Shown: positions 10,427 through 21,233 of the stretch, piece after piece
Layout: each line of letters begins with the position of its first letter
Numbering within the stretch: the first letter of the stretch is position 1
DNA from: Loripinus fragilis
Lineage: Eukaryota; Mollusca; Bivalvia; Lucinida; Lucinidae
Length of the DNA: 64,000 nt
Assembly (NCBI GenBank): GCA_964019695.1
Contig: OZ026526.1
Location: 7,893,254-7,957,253, forward strand
Reading direction: 5' to 3'
The notes under the pieces: model-generated
What the model was told of the DNA's origin: nothing
Databases searched by the model: none
The model's input: only the letters and a program-made list of their open reading frames with translations
Translations under genes and position numbers: made by a program

Positions 10427-11390
10427 CGAGGGGTGATCAGAAAGTTCGCGGAAAATAGTTGCCATTTCTACATCGTTTGATCAATAGAGCTGGAATTACA
10501 GCATATTCTAATGAAACACATATGCAGTTGATCGGTCACAACATGCTTGGTGTTAGTGGTGTACGTGCGTTACAGCTGTCGTCCAGGTAACGCTATATAG
10601 CGCAAACCGGCCCATTTTACGTTGCATTTTGACGTTTTACTACACAACCAATTAAACTTCAACGTTTTGTAAAATTTTGTTATGTTGTGATAGCCCATAC
10701 TGCATTCCATGCATATTTAACGACATATTTACTCCTCTTCTGTGCAAACTTTCAAAGAGTTATATCTAACGGATGGTATTCTAAATCGAAACGAATAACA
10801 GTACTGTCAAAAAGGCAAATTATTCAACTTCTGTGAACCCATTGCCTGTTTTGGCATGTCAATTCTTTAAAATAAACTGTTTGCACACTTCGAAAAACAC
10901 TCCTTTTTAGGACAGTAGATCTAATATTGATTGTTAAGTCCGATATTATAACTATTGTGATGAACACTGACAAGAAAACGAGTTTTTTATTTAAAATTTA
11001 CAAAATCTCGAAAAGTTGACGCATTTTAGGTCTGTCCTTCGGACTGAAACCTATTAAAATTTGAATACATAGCGCAGCGGAATAATATAAAAACCTCATA
11101 TTATGTTCAAAGAATGATGGAACATTACTTTCCATTAAAAATACCAAATAATTCAAACACAACTATGAGTTTTAGCCCCCAGAAGCAACCCAGGGGTACA
11201 GATGGGCCGGTTCCAACGAAGTGACGTCACAGCGGCGCCTCGTGCTCATACGTCTGACGTCACATTTTCTAAATTTAAATTTCAGTAAACTTGTCATGAA
11301 TGGTAGTTTATATCTATGAATTTTCATCGCAATCGATAAAAGCAATGCGGTGTAATAGCACTTTTCCGCGTTTTTTCTGATCACCCCTCG
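10427..11390. mobile_element. 964 bp Tc1/mariner-like non-autonomous element
   Basis: Flanked by TA on both sides (10425-10426, 11391-11392). The ends CGAGGGGTGATCAGAAAGTT and, reversed, CGAGGGGTGATCAGAAAAAA are followed by a shared CGCGGAAAA. TA target duplication with ACGAGGG-type ends fits mariner-family transposons. Inside there is no transposase-like ORF and no DDE/D motif that I can see, so it is a deleted or MITE-like derivative. Confidence 0.8.
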
Positions 11391-11414
11391 TATATTGTCT
11401 TGAATGCGTCGTGC

Positions 11415-11570
11415 AGCCTTGTGGTCACCTGCTGGGAAATGGCTGACTTCTTGGTTTTCCTGTAGGTGGCGTTTTCTTGTGTATTTTTCATTTTTCCATA
11501 TGGCATCCTGGATCAGGTGTGGTACTTGATTGTATCAAGTCCTGATCTTTGCACTGTTCCATACTTTTAA
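11415..11570 (+). mobile_element. Retroelement tail fragment, family C
   Basis: Contains GTGGTCACCTGCTGGGAAAT, ATCCTGGATCAGGTGTGGTA and CTTGATTGTATCAAGTCCTG, then TTTGCAC, the wording of the 3' untranslated tail of the element at 60912-62085. It ends 37 bp before the acceptor of exon 4 of gene A. Confidence 0.8.
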
Positions 11571-11607
11571 CATGACAACTCTTGAATTGTTGGTTGTTTC
11601 TCCGCAG

Positions 11608-11728
11608 AAATATTGAAGAGGGGGAAGAAAGGAGAAATTGGTATTGGGCTGGTTCCAAAAGATTATCCTGCCTCACGAATGCCTGGTTGGAATAGACATT
11701 CAATCGGTTACCATGCTGACAATGGTGG
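11608..11728 (+). CDS. Gene A exon 4 (SPRY core)
   Basis: 121 nt after TTTCTCCGCAG, ending GGTGG|GTGAGT. It encodes K-ILKRGKKGEIGIGLVPKDY, then PASRMPGWNRHSIGYHADNG. The GIGLV strand and the GW-(x)3-SIGYHxD motif are diagnostic of B30.2/SPRY domains, and the PGW..S.GYH.DDG form is typical of the RanBP9/SPRYD3 kind. By eye 32 of 40 residues match gene B exon 4 (42712-42832), which also has the same length and phases. Gene B has the canonical HADDG where this copy has HADNG. Confidence 0.93.
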
Positions 11729-11884
11729 GTGAGTACGTCTTATTATCATCTCAATAGTACAGGTGGGGGGAACTGGACCAGAAGAATACGTTTTTGAGTT
11801 GCCGCAACAAAGTTTCTGGTATGATCTAGGATAAATAATTTGAGAGGGTTTGCTAAGTTTTAGATATGTATTGTTAAACGAAAC

Positions 11885-12060
11885 TTGTCGGTCTTCGTAG
11901 TGCAGTCAGTAGCCAGTTTGGTTGATAATACATGTAGGACTTCGTCTAGCTGCAATAAAGGGGATGTGAGTTTGAATCTGGTTTTGGTCACATTTTGTTT
12001 TATAGATTAAATGCTCCGTATCACTGGTTCAAGCAGGGTAAGTTAAGTTAAGATATGTCT
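11885..12060 (+). repeat. Diverged tRNA-SINE-like sequence
   Basis: GTAGTGCAGTCAGTAGCCAG resembles an A-box head and GTGAGTTTGAATCTGGTTTT resembles a B box (GTTTGAATC). CACTGGTTCAAGCAGGGTAA resembles the body of the SINE at 63418. It is too diverged to define borders. Confidence 0.35.
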
Positions 12061-12209
12061 ACAAAGAGAGGTGTAAACACGTCTATAAGACGAAACGTTA
12101 GGGTTCTTGTAAAGCTTTTTTGGCGACGAGCCAGGGATTTTTAGGTGTTCTCAGTGGCCGAAATTCAGTCCAATTTCAATTGGAATTAATGTGATTATTT
12201 CCTGATTTT

Positions 12210-12265
12210 AAAATCCCAATCTTCAAAAAAAATATTGTTGTTTTTGTCTTGAAGATTGGGATTTT
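12210..12265. repeat. Short perfect-stem hairpin
   Basis: AAAATCCCAATCTTCAA at 12210-12226 pairs exactly with TTGAAGATTGGGATTTT at 12249-12265. The loop is 22 bp and A/T-rich. It lies in intron 4 of gene A. No other role is seen. Confidence 0.7.
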
Positions 12266-12819
12266 CATTCAGTAACCACACATACAAGCTACATAATGTC
12301 AATCTACTACCAGTGCTTCTAATATCTCCTTTCTTTTTTGATAGCAAAATAATGTGAAATAGCTAATTCTTTTTTTATTGACCAAAAATGATATAATTGT
12401 GTGCTATTACAAATTTCCTAATTCAGGGTTTACCGTTCTAATTTTCGCAACCTGAAAGCCCCTAGGGCCCCTTCCCAAATGTTTTTTCCAGCAAAAACAA
12501 CTGTATAAACTGCTGGATAAGAACAAAACTTATTTGTTATATGACTCCTATAAAAGACCTCCTCTGATTGGCTGAAACTAGCTTGCACTGGTAACGTTGA
12601 GTTTTTTCACTGCTACCTGAGAGCTAAAAATAGACATTGAAACACTGACTGGTTTCTTATGTAAATTTCACAGGTAAAATGTTTGTTCATTTATGAGAAC
12701 AGCATTTAAGTCATTTATTCCAAATAGAATTTTCCACCGTTATCGATTGGAACAGTCCATTTCTGTTTTAATGTGGTATTTTTCGTTTTTATTCAAGTTT
12801 TAATATAAAATTATGTAAA

Positions 12820-12915
12820 CAGACAGTGGAGATCCTGATCAGACGCTGCATTCTGTGGCGTCTAATCTAGGTCTGTATTGTTTGCCTATGTCCAACAAAA
12901 AGGACGCTAGGCATA
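12820..12915 (-). repeat. Repeat with hairpin GATCAGACGC..GCGTCT
   Basis: CAGTGGAGATCCTGATCAGA, TTGTTTGCCTATGTCC and AAAAAGGACGCTAGG recur on the other strand at 50145-50235 (TTAGCGTCCTTTTTGTGGGA, CATAGGCAAACAGTG, CTGATCAGGGTCTCC). 38880-38960 is a diverged plus-strand copy (GACGGCTCCTTATGAGCCGTC). A short dispersed inverted repeat. Confidence 0.6.
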
Positions 12916-13142
12916 TATGGGTTAAAATGCAATTCATTTGCTTTCTCATAAGAGTTCCAGAATTTGGGAAGTAGATTGTTGAAATAGTCTTGCTAGTGAA
13001 AGTGCACTAGGAACATCTGACTTGAGTAAATTTATTAATATGAAAATACTTTAAATAAAACTAGGAAAAGAGAGACAGTGTCATATAAAAAACTATTGTT
13101 GCATTCTTTTTCGGTTAACATCAGGACAAGTCAATCCTTGAA

Positions 13143-13181
13143 AGTGATGTTCACCTCGGCTTTGCCTCGGTGAACATCACT
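13143..13181. repeat. Hairpin AGTGATGTTCACC / GGTGAACATCACT
   Basis: A 13-bp perfect stem with a 13-base loop. It is flanked by weaker outer pairing (CAGGACAAGTCAATCCT against GGTTGACAAATCCTGA). A CTCGCGAA-rich repeat follows at about 13375-13560. Confidence 0.65.
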
Positions 13182-13374
13182 GTTCTCAGGTTGACAAATC
13201 CTGATGATAACCTCAAAAAAATGCATCAATTGTATAATGTTATGCTCAAAATGGATGTTTATATTTACCATAGATGTAAACTTCCATTATAATTCTGGTC
13301 AATTTCGGAACATTGAGGATAACTATGGTAGACATGATGATAATTTTAAATTAATACCTCAAATTCGGAAATAT

Positions 13375-13560
13375 TCGCGAGGACTTTATTTTTGTGAAAC
13401 TTCCCATATTCAAAGTTTCGTTAAAATAAAACCCTCGCGAAATGGCGTTTATTGATATAGGTAAATCTTGCCTTAGTCGCGAATTTTTCACATCGCTAAT
13501 ATGTCTTTAAATGCTATTCGCGAAAATAAAATTCTCGCGAAAATTTCCGAAACTACAGTA
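13375..13560. repeat. TTCGCGAGAATTTTATTTTCGCGAA-type repeats
   Basis: Three CTCGCGA / TCGCGA-centred segments (13374-13382, 13434-13441, 13530-13540) are joined by AATAAAAC / AATAAAAT stretches, for example CGAAAATAAAATTCTCGCGA. It is a diverged inverted-repeat element. The 83-codon ORF over 13204-13455 is not supported as a gene. Confidence 0.5.
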
Positions 13561-13650
13561 TGATATTCAGGCCTCAAGATAAGGAAGGGTAATTGAAATT
13601 TATGTTTTCTTCTTTCTTAACCTAAACATATGTTGATGGGACTCAGAAGA

Positions 13651-13678
13651 ACCGTCTCAATAAGACGGTTCTTTTGAA
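13651..13678. repeat. AAGAACCGTCTCA hairpin, dispersed family
   Basis: AGAACCGTCTCA at 13651 pairs with GACGGTTCT. Other copies: 19121-19180, 22640-22690, 39488-39555, and diverged ones at 53770-53825, 57885-57960, 15130-15180, 2838-2885 and 53045-53110. The typical copy continues TTTTGAGTACCCACAACATA, TGTTTTGGTTGAGAAATAAG. The hairpin is short and exact in several copies, as in a young MITE or a structured RNA segment. Confidence 0.7.
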
Positions 13679-13777
13679 AACTCAAAAAGTAATATTAAAA
13701 CTAATGGATAAGAACACATTCGCAACTCTACTCGCAAATTTTTTCAAATTGATAATCTTGACATATGGATATTTCAG

Positions 13778-14021
13778 AATTTATCTGGAATCTGGGCAAT
13801 CATATCGTCTTACCAAGCAAGCCTCTGTGGGAGATGTGATGTCCTTTCATCTCGACATGGACACAAACAAAGGCTTCTTTAGGAAGAATGGTGAAAAATG
13901 CATCGAGTTAAATTTAAATCCCAGCGTCCTCGGCTACTATCCTTGCATTGCCATGAATTCTATCGGAGAGGCTGTTCAGATAATGGAGAAGTCTTGCTGG
14001 GAACCAGACGGTTCCGCTAAA
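13778..14021 (+). CDS. Gene A exon 5 (SPRY C-terminal half)
   Basis: 244 nt between TATTTCAG and GCTAAA|GTAAGT. This is the longest exon and the most clearly coding stretch of the locus. It encodes about 82 residues including SVGDVMSFHLDMDTNKGFF, then RKNGEKC, and ends VQIMEKSCWEPDGSAK. VGDVI..., FF.KNG and YPC(I/V)...GE are the last conserved SPRY strands. Alignment with gene B exon 5 (49211-49454) is gap-free, with 55 of 82 residues identical by eye. The open frame extends upstream to 13674 only because that intron stretch happens to lack stops. The AG at 13776-13777 and the homology fix the real start. Confidence 0.95.
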
Positions 14022-14504
14022 GTAAGTTAGACTTTTCCCTAGTTACTTTCGTTTACCACTCAACTCTTCCCTTGCTAGTGCGACGTGTGTCATCTGCTTA
14101 TGACATATGCAAGCATTTTGGATCCAGATCAGGAACTATATAAAGTCAATCCTGATCTGGTTCAAAATCATTTGACACTCTGGTAGTATTTGTGAAAGAG
14201 TTGCTACAAAAAGTCAATTTTGAAAAATATCAGCATAGGATACCAAAAGCACGAAAAATCCCAGCAATTGAGTATTCAAAGGGGATATAGGCCAGCCTTT
14301 ACTACAACAGAAGGTGCGTTGAGACACAACGCTATTGTCTTGTCATTCTTTTTTATACAGTACTTAGGGACCTTTCTAGGTGATATCAACTTGTTACGAA
14401 AAAAGAGCTGGTTGCTTTACTTTAATAATAATGTTTTCCTGATATCTTGTGACTGTTAGTTTTCTGTGTCTCTTCCTCACGCTGCTGTGATGTGATCTGC
14501 AGCA

Positions 14505-14800
14505 TTGGTGGATCCAGAGGGGTAGACAGGGGGTCCAGAACCCCCTGATAATAAAAAGAAAGATATAGAGTTTCTTAGCTATACTGGTTCAGATCCAATG
14601 AAAAATCGTAGCTACCAAGCTAACAGTTACTTTAGGGCCATCATTGGCACGTCGGCAAAACGCCATTTAAACGGCCATTTAAACGGCGTTTTGCTGGCGG
14701 GCTGATGATAGCCCTCTTTAAGGGGCATTTGGAGCTTCTCTCTTCCCCCTCATCATATAAAAAGGAAGAAAAAACAAGACAAAAGAGAGTTGGACCCACA
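14505..14800 (+). repeat. Hairpin repeat family G, plus copy
   Basis: GGTGGATCCAGAGGGGTAGA, CAGGGGGTCCAGAACCCCCT, then TTTCTTAGC, and the hairpin GGCAAAACGCC-ATTTAAACGGCC-GGCGTTTTGC (14654-14699). It matches 54050-54340 along most of its length. Confidence 0.68.
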
Positions 14801-15287
14801 CATAAGACAAAACTTCATGATTTGCGCATATGCAGTGTGTGATTGTGTTATTTCCTGGTCATGTTCAATTAATTTTGTCAGTATATATATCAAAACATAC
14901 ATTTCAGTGAAACGGACAATTTTAGGGAAATATTTGAAAAGTCAGTTTCTCCTCACCCAATCAGTTTCCACCCACGTTAGTCTTATTAAAATGCAGTCAT
15001 TGTCTGAATCTGTTCTTATTGGGGAAGGTCTATTTTGTGAGCTGGGCATCTATGAGTGAAAGTTTTTTTTATTATGGCTGCATGCATACACTGATGAAAC
15101 AACACAGCCTGTGGATGGAGCATAAAGGTTCCAACGGTTCTTTTGAGTAACAATAGCATAACTTTAGTTGAGAAATAAGAAATTTTAGTCGCAACAATCC
15201 TGTCTTATCTGGAGATCTGTTTAAAGTATTAAGGACCAGGGTTGCAACCTGTATGTACACTTAGCGCTAATTGTTCTCTTATTTCAG

Positions 15288-15343
15288 GCAACGATGGAAT
15301 CTTTGGATTTTGGCATATGCAAATATTCTAACTGTTGGATAAG
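15288..15343 (+). CDS. Gene A exon 6 (linker after SPRY)
   Basis: 56 nt between TTATTTCAG and ATAAG|GTAAGC. It encodes ATMESLDFGICKYSNCWI plus two bases of the next codon. Gene B exon 6 (50379-50434) has the same length and phases and reads TAQTPSSLSTYKYPNLWI. Only the KY.N.WI end is conserved, so the first part looks like a variable linker while the end opens the next conserved block. Confidence 0.8.
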
Positions 15344-17095
15344 GTAAGCATTGTACCTGCATTTTTTGTTAGCCTTGTAATGCCCAACAGACTGTTGTAA
15401 TATATTCAAAATAAACCGCTTTATAAATGTTTATTTTATAACAGTTTAAACAGAAAGCACAAACCTGCAAAAGAAGTTTTTAGTAACTCATACTTGTCAA
15501 TAAAGTGAACCACCATATTTGATATATTTGTTCAATACCCAAATTGTCCATTTTTACACAGGTAGTGCAGTAAATATTTATATTCAAATGATCCTTTGTA
15601 TGCATTGAGTTTGTTAAAGTGAATACAAACACACAAGTAAATTTGCCAGATACTTAAAGGAATTTCTTGCCACCAAATTCAAACTTTATCTGAATTTGGA
15701 CTTTTGATAAAATACCTGCAGCTGTTTTTTTAACTCTAGGGATATGATAATCCTTGACTTTGTTTTCATGGAGTGGAAGCAGGCTCAAGGTCAACAATTT
15801 CTTATTATTGTTTTTGGCTTGGTTTAACCATTGCACCTGGAAAGTGATCATATTTTTTAAATAATAATCTATCCCCCCAATAAGTATTTTTTTCATAATT
15901 TTGACTGATTTGACGCCAAACATTTACAAAATATTGTATTTGTTACATAAAATATTGGACGATAGTTTGTTGAAGCTTATCAAATGATTTCTAGTGTTCC
16001 ACAACTGTTTTATTTTGTCTTTCTCAGGTGTAGGTTAAGTCTTTCTTTGGTGTTAGGTACATGTATGTCAGTGGAATAAACATTTTGACTTGTTTAATCA
16101 ATCAATAATGCAAAGTATCTCATGATCCTGTATGTATCCAGTTGTATTAACTAAAGGATATCAACAGGTGCAGTAAATGTCCTTAATACTCAAAATGTAG
16201 CAGAGTATCTTACATGAGTGCTCATGTATTGTTGTTTTTTTTTTAAATGAAATAGGGAAAAGAAACGAAGTGGTGACCATTTATTTCTCTTATTGCAAAG
16301 CGTTTGATGATTTTAGTAATACAGGAGCACTCATTTATGGTTCTATTTATCATATGTAAATGATATTACTTTAAAATTACAATTGTGTCTGATTAGGGTA
16401 ATAATACTTATTATAGACAAAGCATTTTAATGGTCATTATTACATATAGTTACCAGATATGTAAACTGCAAGTGGTTTATCAATTTTAACACATGTCGTT
16501 TACTACTCCCAGATTTGACCCATGTGATAAAGCACTGAAAATAATAATGCTATCAATGAAAGCATCTGAAAAGTCTTCCAAGCCTCCTAGAACTATTGTT
16601 AATAAGCTTGAAAAAATAACACAAGAGTTTAACATGTCAAATGGTATTAGCTTAAATAAATGCTACAAGTGCACTTGCTTCTTCAGCATCTTCTTCTAGA
16701 GGAGTTTGCCAAAATCCATTTGAACGATCAATCTTTGATATGAACCAAGTTATACCAAGCTTGTTAAAATGTTATATTCCCAAGCGAGATTAACAAATCT
16801 TTGCTTTCTGGATTTAGCTTTTTTCATTGTAGATACTGGAAAGCATGTTATTTGGCAAACAGTGAATACCAAGCTGAAGGCAGTATTTCATCAGGGTCTG
16901 CTGTGATTGCTAAGATAGAAAATAGTTTTAGGGAAAGAAATACATTATATTATAGAAATTTCGACTGCAAACTCCTTAAAATACAGATGGTCTTCCATAC
17001 ACATATTATTAATATGTATGTGATGATCCATAAGAAAACAAGATTATAAAATCTTGTGAGCCTTTAGCTATTCATAAAGTGCCAACAAAAAACAA

Positions 17096-17256
17096 AGCCC
17101 GGTCAGTGGTTTCTGGGAAAGGACTGGCATGTTGGCTCTCTTGTGTTTTATGTCTTCTTGTGTTTTGTCACTTTCACATATCGTATCTTGGGTCAGGTAT
17201 GGTACTTGATTGTATCAATATCGGTTCCTGATTGTTAGCTTCATCCTTACTTTGGC
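17096..17256 (+). mobile_element. Retroelement tail fragment, family C
   Basis: TCTGGGAAAGGACTGGCATG, TTGGCTCTCTTGTGTTT, TGGGTCAGGTATGGTACTTG and ATTGTATCAATATCGGTTCC match the element tail at 61935-62085 with substitutions. Located in intron 6 of gene A. Confidence 0.75.
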
Positions 17257-17725
17257 TAATGTCTGGCCAGATTTGAGTATTAACATCGTGCACAAGCTGG
17301 GTTTTGTTGCATTTATTGAATGGTTGCTTATTATATGACATCCATTCATCTACTAAGTTCAAAATCCTCATGATCATAGCTTCAGTAATACAAATTAAAG
17401 GGAGCTGGTCATGATATAAAGTACATATATCAAACATAATATGGGGTTTTAAAAGAAACATCTAAATAAGACGTTTCTTTTCAGCACATAAAACATGTTA
17501 TGTTTAAATATGACGTCACATCTGTGTGTGATATAAAGCCATATATTATAATTGATAAACAGCTAGTGGTATACATAGTTATGTTCTGTAAGAATGATTA
17601 AAACAAAGTTGCATTTATATGACCAAAATATTAAGTTTTGCTAGCCTAACATGTGATTTTGAATAATCAAAATTAATATTTTGATTTTTATAATTAAAAG
17701 AATCTGACGTTTGTGCTACCCCATC

Positions 17726-17832
17726 ATTTGAATTTATTAATCTTGTTGCAAAAAGCAATAAAATGCTCAGCGAAGCTTTGCATTTTATTTCATTCACGCA
17801 ACTTGTTTTGTAAATTCAATAATACATGAGCT
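17726..17832. repeat. Palindrome TGAATTTATTAA..AAAATGC..GCATTTTA..
   Basis: TTGAATTTATTAATCTTGTT, GCAATAAAATGCTCAGC and GAAGCTTTGCATTTTATTTC fold back on each other. The closest relative is 43358-43450 (TTGAATTTATTAAACTCGTT), with partial relatives at 42570-42640 and 50090-50130. Confidence 0.65.
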
Positions 17833-17849
17833 AAATTATAAAAGTAAGA

Positions 17850-18185
17850 AATACTGCAAAGATCAGGAATCGATACAATCAAGTATCACACATGACCCAG
17901 GATACCACATGGAAAAGTGACAAAAACACAATTAAACATCACAAACAAGAGCCAAGAGTCAGCCCTTACCCCGCAGAAGACCTCAAGAGAGCAATGAACA
18001 GACGCAAAAACATGACAAACACAAGACAAAAATAACACAAATGATCCATAAAAGAAGTATCTCCTTGGAACAGCCAGTGAACATATTTTACTGGAGGGCT
18101 TAAACCAGTTTTATGGCGCCAACCACACACTTAGTTCAGATATGGATCAAGACACATAGATGTTTGGTTTGCATAAAATGCCCCT
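17850..18185 (-). mobile_element. Retroelement tail fragment, family C
   Basis: Antisense copy beginning GCAAAGATCAGGAATCGATA and CAATCAAGTATCACACATGA and running through GGAGGGCTTAAACCAGTTTT to TTGGTTTGCATAAAATGCCC. It lies about 105 bp upstream of exon 7 of gene A. Confidence 0.82.
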
Positions 18186-18289
18186 AGGCCATATTTTCTG
18201 TGTTTTTTTTAAAAAAAATACATTCAAAATACAATTAGTTCTAACGATTGTATTTCAAGTAACAGGTTTTTTACTGTATTGTGTTTCAG

Positions 18290-18383
18290 TCCTAAAAAGA
18301 ATGTTGTGGCTAGAAATATACTGGGAAGAGCGCATGGCTGGTTGATAATACACAATCCAAGTGATACATCTATTGCATTTAAG
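18290..18383 (+). CDS. Gene A exon 7 (unknown domain, GWLIIHNP)
   Basis: 94 nt between GTGTTTCAG and TTTAAG|GTAAGA. It encodes SPKKNVVARNILGRAHGWLI, then IHNPSDTSIAFK. Gene B exon 7 (52185-52278) has identical length and phases and conserves SP...N....(N/H)......GWL(I/V)(I/L)HNPS...I.FK. The pattern suggests beta-strands, but I do not recognise a named family. Confidence 0.85.
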
Positions 18384-18684
18384 GTAAGAAACATTTGAAA
18401 TGCAAGCTGCAATTGATAAACACTAGTCCACTGTAAAAATAAAACAAGTAAGTATCACCAGGAATCGCTCAGATTACAAAATACAGAATAACCCATGCAC
18501 ACTGTGCAGAATAGATAAAAGGACAGGACAAATACAGACACACATGGAAGCAAAAAGTCATTGAGTATGATCAGGAAATACAACAATCAAAAACTGCAGA
18601 CGAACCAATGGCACCATTAGGAAAAGCTACAGGACATTTACAGAAACCCGATATCCAAAAGACAAAAACAGCAATCGAAAATAT

Positions 18685-18920
18685 GAGCCTTGACGCGAGA
18701 AAACATGTCTTCAAGGGTTGGCGAACAACAAAGGCGCAGATCAGCCTGCGCCTCCGCGCAGTTGATCAGCATCTTTGTTATTATCTTATTCGAAATAATT
18801 AAATCTATACTAAATACGACCAAAATTTCAATTTTCTAGCTAGTTTCTGTAGCTTAGGAGATTTGTTTGAGTCTCGCTTTGTTAGAAACCCCAAAGACAG
18901 GTTTAGTTACAGCGAGGCCT
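18685..18920 (-). repeat. REKTCLRGF-type palindromic element
   Basis: The ends GCCTTGACGCGAGAAAACAT and AGACAGGTTTAGTTACAGCG, AGGCC are imperfect inverted repeats. Inside is the CAACAAAGGCGCAGATCAGC, CTGCGC hairpin common to this family. Copies: 39160-39396, 52295-52528 and 59228-59414. Part of the inside (GATCAGCCTGCGCA type) also occurs alone at about 1085-1150, 2640-2720, 43690-43735 and 51950-52025. Confidence 0.7.
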
Positions 18921-20519
18921 ATATAATAACAAAACATACAGGAATTTTATTCTTCAGCAAGAAATTGCCAAACACAAAAGACAGAAATAACTATATATCA
19001 AAACAAGGGCAAAACATAAAGCACATTCACCCAATCACAGATTAGATAAAAAAAAATAGCATAAAAATGTGAATTTGTTCTTCCCCATAATTTTTAGAAT
19101 ATGTTTTGGGTGCTTAAAAGAACCGTCTCATTCAGACGGTTCTTTTAAGTACCCACAACATATGTTTTGGTTGAAATATAAAAATTTTTTTTTTCTGTAA
19201 CGCACTCTTAACTAAAGTCCTGCACAATGAAGAAGCAAAAAAAACCCCAAGAACTGTGGGGGCTTAAATGTATTTTACTGACCAAATCGCGCTACATAGT
19301 TAGCTTGAGTGAAGACTTTCTAATTTATTTTATGCGTTATTACAGGAAAATGTTCATATTTAAATAACTTACAGTCACACTGTGAAGAATTACAGAAAAG
19401 GCATCTTAACGTAGAGGCAGAAAGATCTAGTAAAACATTAATGGGATGAGCCAAAGTCAAAGCTAATACTCTCAACTGACCCTAAGCATAGGGTCTGATT
19501 TTAGTCAAGTGCCACGACAACCATTACCCCTATTGATAAGTGTAGCTTCATTATTTTAGTGGCAAAGGCAACCAGTGCAAATCCATATCGGATGCCACAA
19601 ATGGTGACATCAGCTCAAAGTATGTACTACTTTCATTCAGAATGATAATAGCAACCAACCAATGAGTTGTTGGCCGCCTAAGGCGAGCAACAACGAAGGT
19701 TGGTTGCTGTTATGATGAGAGGTTCTGTTCTGTTCATTAATGCCATAATTTTATTCTGTCATTAAGTTACGATATCTATACGGAGTCGGTTCGATTGAAG
19801 CAAAAACCTTATTCTGCTATTGGAACATGTTCCATGATCATTATGACAATAACAAAAAAAATAAAGTTGTATCAAGAAGATACTGTTTTTATTGATATTT
19901 AAGTCAAATCTTAACCTTAAGACAGAGGGATATGTCCAATCACCAAGAGCTTGAACGTTAATGATAGCTCTTTTAAACAAGTGGCTGTGTGAGTCCCCTG
20001 ATGTGACATCACAAATCTTATAATAATACGCCTTGAAGTGATAAAGTCTTGTACCAAACGCCAACTGTTACATACATTGTTGCACCTTTGACAGAGGCAG
20101 TCACAATTTACTTGTTGTACAGGCTTATGATATCCAAAGTGAACTTTGAAGGCCCTTGCGTCTCCCAAATAGCTTACAGCGTTATTTGTCAGCTAAATGT
20201 GATTTCTTTATACCCATCGTGGGGTGTACAGTACTCACTAGAGACTGAGTATCGACTCACACGAATACCGTTTAACTGTGCTATCCTCTCGGAACCAATT
20301 GGATGGTTGCCCATTAAGTCTGCCTATTACATATTATTACATTTTGAAAAAAATAAAAATTGCTTATCAACAATCCAGAAATTGGGACATGGCTTCTCTG
20401 ATTGAAAAGGACTGGACTATCTAAGGGGACAAACAAGGGGAAATAACAAGCTATTTTCGGGTTAACTGGTGATTGCATTAAAGTTTTATTTCTGCAAAGA
20501 TGTCATAAATATCTTTTTA

Positions 20520-20886
20520 TCAGTTACGCCTAATATTAACTGCATTGTGTCAACATGACCTAATAAACGTTACCTATCTCACGGCATGTTACCTTTATCA
20601 GGTCATGATGACGTTGCACTTTTTGAATGACGTCGCTAATGACGCTAAATCAACACAAACATCAAAAATTACGCCCTGATAATCGCTAGTTTGAAGAGCG
20701 TTCAGCAATGGGTAAACTGATAAATAGAATACCAGGTTCGCGTCTTTTGATATCAAGTTTACCAGGCTTGGCTTTGAGAACGCATGTTGAATCGCTCAGC
20801 AAGCCTCGCGATGTCAACAAGCGTTCTCAAAGCCTTGCCTGGTAAACTTGATATCAAAAGACACTCACCTAGTATTCTCTATTTAT
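20520..20886 (-). repeat. Foldback repeat family, minus-orientation copy with long hairpin
   Basis: The hairpin arms TTTTGATATCAAGTTTACCA (20746 on) and TGGTAAACTTGATATCAAAA are continued by GGC.TTGGCTTTGAGAACGC and GCGTTCTCAAAGCC. Upstream it carries CGGCATG, TCAGGTCATGATGACG and AATGACGTCGCTAATGACGC, the same modules as 10240-10330 in reverse order. Confidence 0.72.
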
Positions 20887-21233
20887 TGGTACAAAAAGGT
20901 TAACCAGCTGCTGATTTTTATGTGCCCATGATAGCAGTCTCGTCATGAGGGGAGGTTGCGACAGTATTATTCAACTATACGAGCACTGTACCGCCACATG
21001 GTATGCAATAAATGGGTCTCTGAAAAAGCTAACAGAGATAGGAAGCAGATGGGGCGTGGCTTAGCAGTGACCTAGTGGTTGAACAATGTAATCATACAGT
21101 AACTATGTGGGTGTCTGTAATTTCTTTCTTGGTGGCTGAAAATCCTAAAAGCTGATTATCTGAATACTAGTCTAAACGTCTATGCATATACACGATAGCA
21201 GTTGAAACACTTTATTGTAGAATATTGACATTA

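Noticed and set aside
13674..13777. Upstream extension of the exon 5 ORF of gene A
   Set aside because: It lies before the acceptor ATTTCAG, overlaps the tail of a hairpin repeat and has no match in gene B.
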